A DNA stretch of 64,000 bases from Myotis daubentonii (Eukaryota > Chordata > Mammalia > Chiroptera > Vespertilionidae), in assembly GCF_963259705.1 (NCBI RefSeq), contig NC_081841.1, positions 118,429,033-118,493,032 of the forward strand, read 5' to 3'. Shown piece after piece: positions 12,738 to 22,597 of the stretch. Each line of letters starts with the position of its first letter. The first letter of the stretch is position 1. A program made the position numbers and the translations under genes. The notes under the pieces are model-generated. The model ran no database searches. It had not been told where the DNA came from and saw nothing but the letters and a program-made list of their open reading frames with translations.

Positions 12738-14171
12738 AGGTAGAAAGCTCTGAAATGACGCGAATTCTGATAATATTAACAACTCCGGCTATTTTAAGTG
12801 GCGATTTCACAAAAATGTCATTTCCAACAGGAAGAATTCCTGTTTATAGAGCTCAGAAGTTCTGTATAAAGCTTTTAAATGAGGAGTCTACTATTTATGT
12901 TTAACATTGAGACTTAATTGGCCTGGCGTTTTTTGACTGAAACAGTTTATGTCCTGAAGGTTCTAGAATATACTCCTAAGAAAAATGTCAAATAGTGGTA
13001 AAACTCTTAAAATACACAATTATATTCCAGGGAAATGAATATGAACTTGTAACACACAGTTGAAACACGAGTAAATAGAGTCTAACTCCATTTAATGCCG
13101 AGTTCATTTACCTAGACTACAGGTAGAAAGCTATGAAATGACGCGAATTCTGATAATATTAACAACTCCGGCTATTTTAAGTGGCGTTTTCACAAAAATG
13201 TCATTTCCAACAGGAAGAATTCCTGTTTATAGAGCTCAGAAGTTCTGTATAAAGCTTTCAAATGAGGAGTGTACTGTTTATGTTTAAAATTGAGACATAA
13301 TTGGCCAGGCGTTTTTTGACTGAAACAGTTTATACTGTGAATGTTCTAGTATATACTTCTTAGGAAACTGTAAAAATGTGGTAAAACTCTTAAAATACAC
13401 AATTATCTTTCAAGGAAATGATTATGAACTTGTGAAAAACTGTTGAAACACGAGTAAATAGAATCTAACTAAATTTAATGCCCAATTCAATTACCGAGAT
13501 TACAGGTAGAAAGCTCTGAAATGACGCGAATTCTGATAATATTAACTACTCCGGCTATTTTAAGTGGCGTTTTCACAAAAATGTCATTTCAAACAGGAAG
13601 AATTCCTGTTTATAGAGCTCAGAAGTTCTGTATAAAGCTTTCAAATGAGGAGTGTACTGTTTATGTTTAACATTGAGACATAATTGGCCAGGCGTTTTTT
13701 GACTGAAACAGTTTATACTGTGAATGTTCTAGTATATACTTCTTAGGAAACTGTAAAAATGTGGTAAAACTCTTAAAATACACAATTATCTTTCAAGGAA
13801 ATGATTATGAACTTGTGAAAAACTGTTGAAACACGAGTAAATAGAATCTAACTAAATTTAATGCCCAATTCAATTACCGAGATTACAGGTAGAAAGCTCT
13901 GAAATGACGCGAATTCTGATAATATTAACTACTCCGGCTATTTTAAGTGGCGTTTTCACAAAAATGTCATTTCAAACAGGAAGAATTCCTGTTTATAGAG
14001 CTCAGAAGTTGTGTATAAAGCTTTTAAATGAGGAGTCTACTATTTATGTTTAACATTGAGACTTAATTGGCCTGGCGTTTTTTGACTGAAACAGTTTACA
14101 TCCTGAAGGTTCTAGTATACACTACTAAGAAATATGTCAAATTGTGGTAAAACTCTTAGAATACACAATTA
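12640..14171 (+). repeat. Four-monomer unit, copy 2 (monomers 34-37)
   Basis: Order: 34 C head with A tail (165A), 35 B2 (111A, 266A), 36 A/B, 37 A head with C tail. It is the first of two adjacent 1,532-bp copies. Monomer 37 differs from its counterparts 24 and 41 because its tail (from about 14099) has become type C. This is what allows monomer 38 to begin with a C head. Confidence 0.92.
13406..13788 (+). repeat. A/B hybrid monomer 36
   Basis: A head, B tail. Switch in 13591-13628. Counterpart of monomers 23 and 40. Confidence 0.92.
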
Positions 14172-14269
14172 TATTCCCAGAAAATGAATATGAACGTGTA
14201 AGAAGCAGTTGAAGCACAAGTAAATAGAATGTACCTACATTTAGTGCTGAGTTCAATTACTGACATTAG
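14099..14269 (+). repeat. C segment 5 (tail of monomer 37, head of 38)
   Basis: Type C segment entered from a full A middle (gttgtg, cttaattggcctgg) rather than from a B middle, unlike segments 1-4. It forms the joint between the two adjacent four-monomer units, so the joint is where those units recombined. Confidence 0.9.
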
Positions 14270-14937
14270 AGGTAGAAAGCTCTGAAATGACGCGAATTCT
14301 GATAATATTAACAACTCCGGCTATTTTAAGTGGCGATTTCACAAAAATGTCATTTCCAACAGGAAGAATTCCTGTTTATAGAGCTCAGAAGTTCTGTATA
14401 AAGCTTTTAAATGAGGAGTCTACTATTTATGTTTAACATTGAGACTTAATTGGCCTGGCGTTTTTTGACTGAAACAGTTTATGTCCTGAAGGTTCTAGAA
14501 TATACTCCTAAGAAAAATGTCAAATAGTGGTAAAACTCTTAAAATACACAATTATATTCCAGGGAAATGAATATGAACTTGTAACACACAGTTGAAACAC
14601 GAGTAAATAGAGTCTAACTCCATTTAATGCCGAGTTCATTTACCTAGACTACAGGTAGAAAGCTATGAAATGACGCGAATTCTGATAATATTAACAACTC
14701 CGGCTATTTTAAGTGGCGTTTTCACAAAAATGTCATTTCCAACAGGAAGAATTCCTGTTTATAGAGCTCAGAAGTTCTGTATAAAGCTTTCAAATGAGGA
14801 GTGTACTGTTTATGTTTAAAATTGAGACATAATTGGCCAGGCGTTTTTTGACTGAAACAGTTTATACTGTGAATGTTCTAGTATATACTTCTTAGGAAAC
14901 TGTAAAAATGTGGTAAAACTCTTAAAATACACAATTA

Positions 14938-15320
14938 TCTTTCAAGGAAATGATTATGAACTTGTGAAAAACTGTTGAAACACGAGTAAATAGAATCTAA
15001 CTAAATTTAATGCCCAATTCAATTACCGAGATTACAGGTAGAAAGCTCTGAAATGACGCGAATTCTGATAATATTAACTACTCCGGCTATTTTAAGTGGC
15101 GTTTTCACAAAAATGTCATTTCAAACAGGAAGAATTCCTGTTTATAGAGCTCAGAAGTTCTGTATAAAGCTTTCAAATGAGGAGTGTACTGTTTATGTTT
15201 AACATTGAGACATAATTGGCCAGGCGTTTTTTGACTGAAACAGTTTATACTGTGAATGTTCTAGTATATACTTCTTAGGAAACTGTAAAAATGTGGTAAA
15301 ACTCTTAAAATACACAATTA
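14938..15320 (+). repeat. A/B hybrid monomer 40
   Basis: A head, B tail. Switch in 15123-15160. Counterpart of monomers 23 and 36. Confidence 0.92.
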
Positions 15321-15415
15321 TCTTTCAAGGAAATGATTATGAACTTGTGAAAAACTGTTGAAACACGAGTAAATAGAATCTAACTAAATTTAATGCCCAA
15401 TTCAATTACCGAGAT

Positions 15416-15505
15416 TACAGGTAGAAAGCTCTGAAATGACGCGAATTCTGATAATATTAACTACTCCGGCTATTTTAAGTGGCGTTTTCACAAAAATGTC
15501 ATTTC
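15416..15505 (+). repeat. Conserved core of the monomer (positions 96-185), shown in monomer 41
   Basis: Across this 90-bp stretch types A and B differ only at position 142 (t/a). Types C, C' and D are also close to A and B from about position 100 on, unlike their heads and tails. It contains gtagaaagctctgaaatg, gcgaattctgataatatt, ctccggctattttaagtg and gcgttttcacaaaaatgtc. Variants here are single substitutions confined to particular subfamilies (97C, 111A, 113A, 120A, 130C, 131C, 148C, 152T, 164A/170G, 165A). The cause could be selection for protein binding or frequent conversion. The sequence cannot separate these. Confidence 0.8.
15443..15448 (+). other. EcoRI site 1 of the monomer (positions 123-128)
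   Basis: GAATTC within gcgaattctgat. It is present in nearly every monomer and is lost in monomer 133 (gcgaaatctg) and monomer 96 (gcggattc). With site 2, 72 bp downstream, EcoRI should cut the array into 72- and 311-bp pieces, plus a 383-bp class from B monomers that lack site 2. Confidence 0.95.
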
Positions 15506-15508
15506 AAA

Positions 15509-15523
15509 CAGGAAGAATTCCTG
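15509..15523 (+). other. 15-bp dyad: CAGGAA, 3-base spacer, TTCCTG (monomer positions 189-203)
   Basis: The arms caggaa and ttcctg flank a 3-base spacer (gaa). The dyad is present in all types, including C' and D. The common 196 A>C variant (gaagcattcc) changes only the middle spacer base to c, so both arms stay intact in those 16 B monomers. Arm changes are rare: monomer 7 (gaactcctg), monomer 65 (outer base) and the B monomers next to C'-D (144, 151, 162: cagcaaggattcctg). It is a possible protein-binding or hairpin site, with no function shown. Confidence 0.6.
15515..15520 (+). other. EcoRI site 2 of the monomer (positions 195-200)
   Basis: GAATTC inside the conserved dyad. It is absent from the B monomers with 196C (monomers 49, 53, 59, 63, 69, 71, 76, 79, 81, 86, 88, 90, 93, 96, 98, 104), from monomer 7 (gaactc) and from 144, 151 and 162 (ggattc). 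Confidence 0.95.
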
Positions 15524-15529
15524 TTTATA

Positions 15530-15555
15530 GAGCTCAGAAGTTGTGTATAAAGCTT
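15530..15555 (+). other. SacI (210-215) and HindIII (230-235) sites of the monomer
   Basis: GAGCTC at 15530-15535 and AAGCTT at 15550-15555, once per monomer in most copies, so either enzyme should give a 383-bp ladder. SacI is lost in monomer 3 (tagacctcag), monomer 7 (tacagctcag) and the C' monomers (tagaactcag). HindIII is lost in monomers 10 and 17 (aaactttc). Monomers 126 and 130 have an extra HindIII site in the tail (gaagcttcta). Confidence 0.92.
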
Positions 15556-16086
15556 TTAAATGAGGAGTCTACTATTTATGTTTAACATTGAGACTTAATT
15601 GGCCTGGCGTTTTTTGACTGAAACAGTTTATGTCCTGAAGGTTCTAGAATATACTCCTAAGAAAAATGTCAAATAGTGGTAAAACTCTTAAAATACACAA
15701 TTATATTCCAGGGAAATGAATATGAACTTGTAACACACAGTTGAAACACGAGTAAATAGAGTCTAACTCCATTTAATGCCGAGTTCATTTACCTAGACTA
15801 CAGGTAGAAAGCTCTGAAATGACGCGAATTCTGATAATATTAACAACTCCGGCTATTTTAAGTGGCGTTTTCACAAAAATGTCATTTCAAACAGGAAGAA
15901 TTCCTGTTTATAGAGCTCAGAAGTTCTGTATAAAGCTTTCAAATGAGGAGTGTACTGTTTATGTTTAACATTGAGACATAATTGGCCAGGCGTTTTTTGA
16001 CTGAAACAGTTTATACTGTGAATGTTCTAGTATATACTTCTTAGGAAACTGTAAAAATGTGGTAAAACTCTTAAAATACACAATTA

Positions 16087-16469
16087 TCTTTCAAGGAAAT
16101 GATTATGAACTTGTGAAAAACTGTTGAAACACGAGTAAATACAATCTAACTAAATTTAATGCCCAATTCAATTACCGAGATTACAGGTAGAAAGCTCTGA
16201 AATGACGCGAATTCTGATAATATTAACTACTCCGGCTATTTTAAGTGGCGTTTTCACAAAAATGTCATTTCAAACAGGAAGAATTCCTGTTTATAGAGCT
16301 CAGAAGTTCTGTATAAAGCTTTCAAATGAGGAGTGTACTGTTTATGTTTAACATTGAGACATAATTGGCCAGGCGTTTTTTGACTGAAACAGTTTATACT
16401 GTGAATGTTCTAGTATATACTTCTTAGGAAACTGTAAAAATGTGGTAAAACTCTTAAAATACACAATTA
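16087..16469 (+). repeat. A/B hybrid monomer 43
   Basis: A head, B tail. Switch in 16272-16309. Carries 56C (aatacaatc), shared with the full A monomer 46. Confidence 0.92.
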
Positions 16470-16852
16470 TCTTTCAAGGAAATGATTATGAACTTGTGAA
16501 AAACTGTTGAAACACGAGTAAATAGAATCTAACTAAATTTAATGCCCAATTCAATTACCGAGATTACAGGTAGAAAGCTCTGAAATGACGCGAATTCTGA
16601 TAATATTAACTACTCCGGCTTTTTTAAGTGGCGTTTTCACAAAAATGTCATTTCAAACAGGAAGAATTCCTGTTTATAGAGCTCAGAAGTTGTGTATAAA
16701 GCTTTTAAATGAGGAGTCTACTATTTATGTTTAACATTGAGACTTAATTGGCCTGGCGTTTTTTGACTGAAACAGTTTAAGTCCTGAAGGTTCTAGAATA
16801 TACTCCTAAGAAAAATGTCAAATAGTGGTAAAACTCTTAAAATACACAATTA

Positions 16853-17235
16853 TATTCCAGGGAAATGAATATGAACTTGTAACACACAGTTGAAACACGA
16901 GTAAATAGAGTCTAACTCCATTTAATGCCGAGTTCATTTACCTAGACTACAGGTAGAAAGCTCTGAAATGACGCGAATTCTGATAATATTAACAACTCCG
17001 GCTATTTTAAGTGGCGTTTTCACAAAAATGTCATTTCCAACAGGAAGAATTCCTGTTTATAGAGCTCAGAAGTTCTGTATAAAGCTTTCAAATGAGGAGT
17101 GTACTGTTTATGTTTAACATTGAGACATAATTGGCCAGGCGTTTTTTGACTGAAACAGTTTATACTGTGAATGTTCTAGTATATACTTCTTAGGAAACTG
17201 TAAAAATGTGGTAAAACTCTTAAAATACACAATTA
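16853..17235 (+). repeat. Type B monomer, representative copy (monomer 45)
   Basis: A clean example of type B. Head: tattccaggg, cttgtaac, agagtctaactccat, gccgagttcatttacctaga. Middle: a at 142, c at 186, c at 223 (gttctg) and c at 236 (ctttcaaatg). Tail: tgtactgttt, cataattggccagg, tatactgtgaatg and ctagtatatacttcttagg. It lacks the XbaI site of A. Against A I count about 36 differences in 383 by hand, of which 15 are in the first 95 bases and 13 in about 312-347. Position 33 splits B into two classes: B1 (a, aacaaacag) and B2 (c, aacacacag). This copy is B2. A B tail is always followed by an A head. Confidence 0.97.
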
Positions 17236-18767
17236 TCTTTCAAGGAAATGATTATGAACTTGTGAAAAACTGTTGAAACACGAGTAAATACAATCTAACT
17301 AAATTTAATGCCCAATTCAATTACCGAGATTACAGGTAGAAAGCTCTGAAATGACGCGAATTCTGATAATATTAACTACTCCGGCTATTTTAAGTGGCGT
17401 TTTCACAAAAATGTCATTTCAAACAGGAAGAATTCCTGTTTATAGAGCTCAGAAGTTGTGTATAAAGCTTTTTAATGAGGAGTCTACTATTTATGTTTAA
17501 CATTGAGACTTAATTGGCCTGGCGTTTTTTGACTGAAACAGTTTATGTCCTGAAGGTTCTAGAATATACTCCTAAGAAAAATGTCAAATAGTGGTAAAAC
17601 TCTTAAAATACACAATTATATTCCAGGGAAATGAATATGAACTTGTAACAAACAGTTGAAACACGAGTAAATAGAGTCTAACTCCATTTAATGCCGAGTT
17701 CATTTACCTAGACTCCAGGTAGAAAGCTCTGAAATGACGCGAATTCTGATAATATTAACAACTCCGGCTATTTTAAGTGGCGTTTTCACAAAAATGTCAT
17801 TTCAAACAGGAAGAATTCCTGTTTATAGAGCTCAGAAGTTCTGTATAAAGCTTTCAAATGAGGAGTGTACTGTTTATGTTTAACATTGAGACATAATTGG
17901 CCAGGCGTTTTTTGACTGAAACAGTTTATACTGTGAATGTTCTAGTATATACTTCTTAGGAAACTGTAAAAATGTGGTAAAACTCTTAAAATACACAATT
18001 ATCTTTCAAGGAAATGATTATGAACTTGTGAAAAACTGTTGAAACACGAGTAAATAGAATCTAACTAAATTTAATGCCCAATTCAATTACCGAGATTACA
18101 GGTAGAAAGCTCTGAAATGACGCGAATTCTGATAATATTAACTACTCCGGCTATTTTAAGTGGCGTTTTCACAAAAATGTCATTTCAAACAGGAAGAATT
18201 CCTGTTTATAGAGCTCAGAAGTTGTGTATAAAGCTTTTAAATGAGGAGTCTACTATTTATGTTTAACATTGAGACTTAATTGGCCTGGCGTTTTTTGACT
18301 GAAACAGTTTATGTCCTGAAGGTTCTAGAATATACTCCTAAGAAAAATGTCAAATAGTGGTAAAACTCTTAAAATACACAATTATATTCCAGGGAAATGA
18401 ATATGAACTTGTAACAAACAGTTGAAACACGAGTAAATAGAGTCTAACTCCATTTAATGCCGAGTTCATTTACCTAGACTCCAGGTAGAAAGCTCTGAAA
18501 TGAAGCGAATTCTGATAATATTAACAACTCCGGCTATTTTAAGTGGCGTTTTCACAAAAATGTCATTTCCAACAGGAAGCATTCCTGTTTATAGAGCTCA
18601 GAAGTTCTGTATAAAGCTTTCAAATGAGGAGTGTACTGTTTATGTTTAACATTGAGACATAATTGGCCAGGCGTTTTTTGACTGAAACAGTTTATACTGT
18701 GAATGTTCTAGTATATACTTCTTAGGAAACTGTAAAAATGTGGTAAAACTCTTAAAATACACAATTA

Positions 18768-21700
18768 TCTTTCAAGGAAATGATTATGAACATGTGAAAA
18801 ACTGTTGAAACACGAGTAAATAGAATCTAACTAAATTTAATGCCCAATTCAATTACCGAGATTACAGGTAGAAAGCTCTGAAATGACGCGAATTCTGATA
18901 ATATTAACTACTCCGGCTATTTTAAGTGGCGTTTTCACAAAAATGTCATTTCAAACAGGAAGAATTCCTGTTTATAGAGCTCAGAAGTTGTGTATAAAGC
19001 TTTTAAATGAGGAGTCTACTATTTATGTTTAACATTGAGACTTAATTGGCCTGGCGTTTTTTGACTGAAACAGTTTATATCCTGAAGGTTCTAGAATATA
19101 CTCCTAAGAAAAATGTCAAATAGTGGTAAAACTCTTAAAATACACAATTATATTCCAGGGAAATGAATATGAACTTGTAACAAACAGTTGAAACACGAGT
19201 AAATAGAGTCTAACTCCATTTAATGCCGAGTTCATTTACCTAGACTACAGGTAGAAAGCTCTGAAATGACGCGAATTCTGATAATATTAACAACTCCGGC
19301 TATTTTAAGTGGCGTTTTCACAAAAATGTCATTTCAAACAGGAAGAATTCCTGTTTATAGAGCTCAGAAGTTCTGTATAAAGCTTTCAAATGAGGAGTGT
19401 ACTGTTTATGTTTAACATTGAGACATAATTGGCCAGGCGTTTTTTGACTGAAACAGTTTATACTGTGAATGTTCTAGTATATACTTCTTAGGAAACTGTA
19501 AAAATGTGGTAAAACTCTTAAAATACACAATTATCTTTCAAGGAAATGATTATGAACTTGTGAAAAACTGTTGAAACACGAGTAAATAGAATCTAACTAA
19601 ATTTAATGCCCAATTCAATTACCGAGATTACAGGTAGAAAGCTCTGAAATGACGCGAATTCTGATAATATTAACTACTCCGGCTATTTTAAGTGGCGTTT
19701 TCACAAAAATGTCATTTCAAACAGGAAGAATTCCTGTTTATAGAGCTCAGAAGTTGTGTATAAAGCTTTTAAATGAGGAGTCTACTATTTATGTTTAACA
19801 TTGAGACTTAATTGGCCTGGCGTTTTTTGACTGAAACAGTTTATGTCCTGAAGGTTCTAGAATATACTCCTAAGAAAAATGTCAAATAGTGGTAAAACTC
19901 TTAAAATACACAATTATATTCCAGGGAAATGAATATGAACTTGTAACAAACAGTTGAAACACGAGTAAATAGAGTCTAACTCCATTTAATGCCGAGTTCA
20001 TTTACCTAGACTCCAGGTAGAAAGCTCTGAAATGAAGCGAATTCTGATAATATTAACAACTCCGGCTATTTTAAGTGGCGTTTTCACAAAAATGTCATTT
20101 CCAACAGGAAGCATTCCTGTTTATAGAGCTCAGAAGTTCTGTATAAAGCTTTCAAATGAGGAGTGTACTGTTTATGTTTAACATTGAGACATAATTGGCC
20201 AGGCGTTTTTTGACTGAAACAGTTTATACTGTGAATGTTCTAGTATATACTTCTTAGGAAACTGTAAAAATGTGGTAAAACTCTTAAAATACACAATTAT
20301 CTTTCAAGGAAATGATTATGAACTTGTGAAAAACTGTTGAAACACGAGTAAATAGAATCTAACTAAATTTAATGCCCAATTCAATTACCGAGATTACAGG
20401 TAGAAAGCTCTGAAATGACGCGAATTCTGATAATATTAACTACTCCGGCTATTTTAAGTGGCGTTTTCACAAAAATGTCATTTCAAACAGGAAGAATTCC
20501 TGTTTATAGAGCTCAGAAGTTGTGTATAAAGCTTTTAAATGAGGAGTCTACTATTTATGTTTAACATTGAGACTTAATTGGCCTGGCGTTTTTTGACTGA
20601 AACAGTTTATGTCCGGAAGGTTCTAGAATATACTCCTAAGAAAAATGTCAAATAGTGGTAAAACTCTTAAAATACACAATTGTATTCCAGGGAAATGAAT
20701 ATGAACTTGTAACAAACAGTTGAAACACGAGTAAATAGAGTCTAACTCCATTTAATGCCGAGTTCATTTACCTAGACTACAGGTAGAAAGCTCTGAAATG
20801 ACGCGAATTCTGATAATATTAACAACTCCGGCTATTTTAAGTGGCGTTTTCACAAAAATGTCATTTCCAACAGGAAGAATTCCTGTTTATAGAGCTCAGA
20901 AGTTCTGTATAAAGCTTTCAAATGAGGAGTGTACTGTTTATGTTTAACATTGAGACATAATTGGCCAGGCGTTTTTTGACTGAAACAGTTTATACTGTGA
21001 ATGTTCTAGTATATACTTCTTAGGAAACTGTAAAAATGTGGTAAAACTCTTAAAATACACAATTATCTTTCAAGGAAATGATTATGAACTTGTGAAAAAC
21101 TGTTGAAACACGAGTAAATAGAATCTAACTAAATTTAATGCCCAATTCAATTACCGAGATTACAGGTAGAAAGCTCTGAAATGACGCGAATTCTGATAAT
21201 ATTAACTACTCCGGCTTTTTTAAGTGGCGTTTTCACAAAAATGTCATTTCAAACAGGAAGAATTCCTGTTTATAGAGCTCAGAAGTTTTGTATAAAGCTT
21301 TTAAATGAGGAGTCTACTATTTATGTTTAACATTGAGACTTAATTGGCCTGGCGTTTTTTGACTGAAACAGTTTATGTCCTGAAGGTTCTAGAATATACT
21401 CCTAAGAAAAATGTCAAATAGTGGTAAAACTCTTAAAATACACAATTATATTCCAGGGAAATGAATATGAACTTGTAACACACAGTTGAAACACGAGTAA
21501 ATAGAGTCTAACTCCATTTAATGCCGAGTTCATTTACCTAGACTACAGGTAGAAAGCTCTGAAATGACGCGAATTCTGATAATATTAACTACTCCGGCTA
21601 TTTTAAGTGGCGTTTTCACAAAAATGTCATTTCCAACAGGAAGAATTCCTGTTTATAGAGCTCAGAAGTTCTGTATAAAGCTTTCAAATGAGGAGTGTAC

Positions 21701-22597
21701 TGTTTATGTTTAACATTGAGACATAATTGGCCAGGCGTTTTTTGACTGAAACAGTTTATACTGTGAATGTTCTAGTATATACTTCTTAGGAAACTGTAAA
21801 AATGTGGTAAAACTCTTAAAATACACAATTATCTTTCAAGGAAATGATTATGAACTTGTGAAAAACTGTTGAAACACGAGTAAATAGAATCTAACTAAAT
21901 TTAATGCCCAATTCAATTACCGAGATTACAGGTAGAAAGCTCTGAAATGACGCGAATTCTGATAATATTAACTACTCCGGCTTTTTTAAGTGGCGTTTTC
22001 ACAAAAATGTCATTTCAAACAGGAAGAATTCCTGTTTATAGAGCTCAGAAGTTGTGTATAAAGCTTTTAAATGAGGAGTCTACTATTTATGTTTAACATT
22101 GAGACTTAATTGGCCTGGCGTTTTTTGACTGAAACAGTTTAAGTCCTGAAGGTTCTAGAATATACTCCTAAGAAAAATGTCAAATAGTGTTAAAACTCTT
22201 AAAATACACAATTATATTCCAGGGAAATGAATATGAACTTGTAACACACAGTTGAAACACGAGTAAATAGAGTCTAACTCCATTTAATGCCGAGTTCATT
22301 TACCTAGACTACAGGTAGAAAGCTCTGAAATGAAGCGAATTCTGATAATATTAACAACTCCGGCTATTTTAAGTGGCGTTTTCACAAAAATGTCATTTCC
22401 AACAGGAAGCATTCCTGTTTATAGAGCTCAGAAGTTCTGTATAAAGCTTTCAAATGAGGAGTGTACTGTTTATGTTTAACATTGAGACATAATTGGCCAG
22501 GCGTTTTTTGACTGAAACAGTTTATACTGTGAATGTTCTAGTATATACTTCTTAGGAAACTGTAAAAATGTGGTAAAACTCTTAAAATACACAATTA
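18768..22597 (+). repeat. Ten-monomer higher-order repeat, copy 1 (monomers 50-59)
   Basis: Order: 50 Aa, 51 B1 (A base at 186), 52 Ag, 53 B1 (97C, 120A, 196C), 54 Ag (316G tgtccgg; 383G), 55 B1, 56 Ag (152T; 223T gttttg), 57 B2 (A base at 142), 58 Aag (152T), 59 B2 (120A, 196C). All ten marks recur in order in the next 3,830 bp. Copy-specific differences seen: gaacatgtg in monomer 50 and agtgttaaaac in 58. Confidence 0.95.

Larger units (their letters stand above)
14172..15703 (+). repeat. Four-monomer unit, copy 3 (monomers 38-41)
   Basis: Order: 38 C head with A tail (165A), 39 B2 (111A, 266A), 40 A/B, 41 Ag. It lies directly after copy 2 with an exact 1,532-bp offset. Its last monomer keeps a normal A tail and is followed by B. 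Confidence 0.92.
15321..15703 (+). repeat. Type A monomer, representative copy (monomer 41)
   Basis: A clean example of type A. Diagnostic head: tctttcaagg, then cttgtgaaaaactg at 24-37, agaatctaactaaat at 55-69, and cccaattcaattaccgagat around 76-95. The middle carries t at 142, a at 186 and g at 223 (gttgtg). The tail carries tctactattt at 248-257, cttaattggcctgg, tatgtcctgaagg and the XbaI site tctaga at 323-328. In this window an A tail is always followed by a B head. Subtypes differ at 311-312: tatgtcc (commonest), tatatcc and taagtcc. Confidence 0.97.
15704..18767 (+). repeat. Monomers 42-49: transition to C-free array
   Basis: Order: 42 B2 (186 has the A base), 43 A/B (56C, aatacaatc), 44 Aag (152T), 45 B2, 46 Ag (56C; private agctttttaatg), 47 B1 (97C; A base at 186), 48 Ag, 49 B1 (97C, 120A, 196C). 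Monomers 43 and 46 share 56C. Monomer 49 is the first with 196C, which marks B monomers from here to about 39.8 kb. Confidence 0.88.

Noticed and set aside
15452..15461. Rolling-circle origin-like nonanucleotide
   Set aside because: TAATATTAAC in the core resembles the TAATATTAC nick motif but has an extra A, and no flanking stem-loop or Rep gene is present. It is better read as an AT-rich palindrome.
15321..15703. CENP-B box
   Set aside because: No match to NTTCGNNNNANNCGGGN on either strand in A, B, C or D types. The CCCGGG in D heads lacks the TTCG at the needed distance.
15321..15703. Hammerhead ribozyme, as found in some animal satellites
   Set aside because: Fragments such as ctgataa and gttgaaac occur, but no CUGANGA core paired with a GAAA element in the right order was found on the + strand or by reading the complement.
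15321..15703. tRNA- or SINE-derived origin
   Set aside because: ggttctagaat in the tail looks faintly like a B box but breaks the GGTTCGA consensus, and no A box lies upstream at a suitable distance.
16853..17235. Insect telomere repeat TTAGG
   Set aside because: cttcttaggaaac in B tails contains a single TTAGG, not a run. It is chance.
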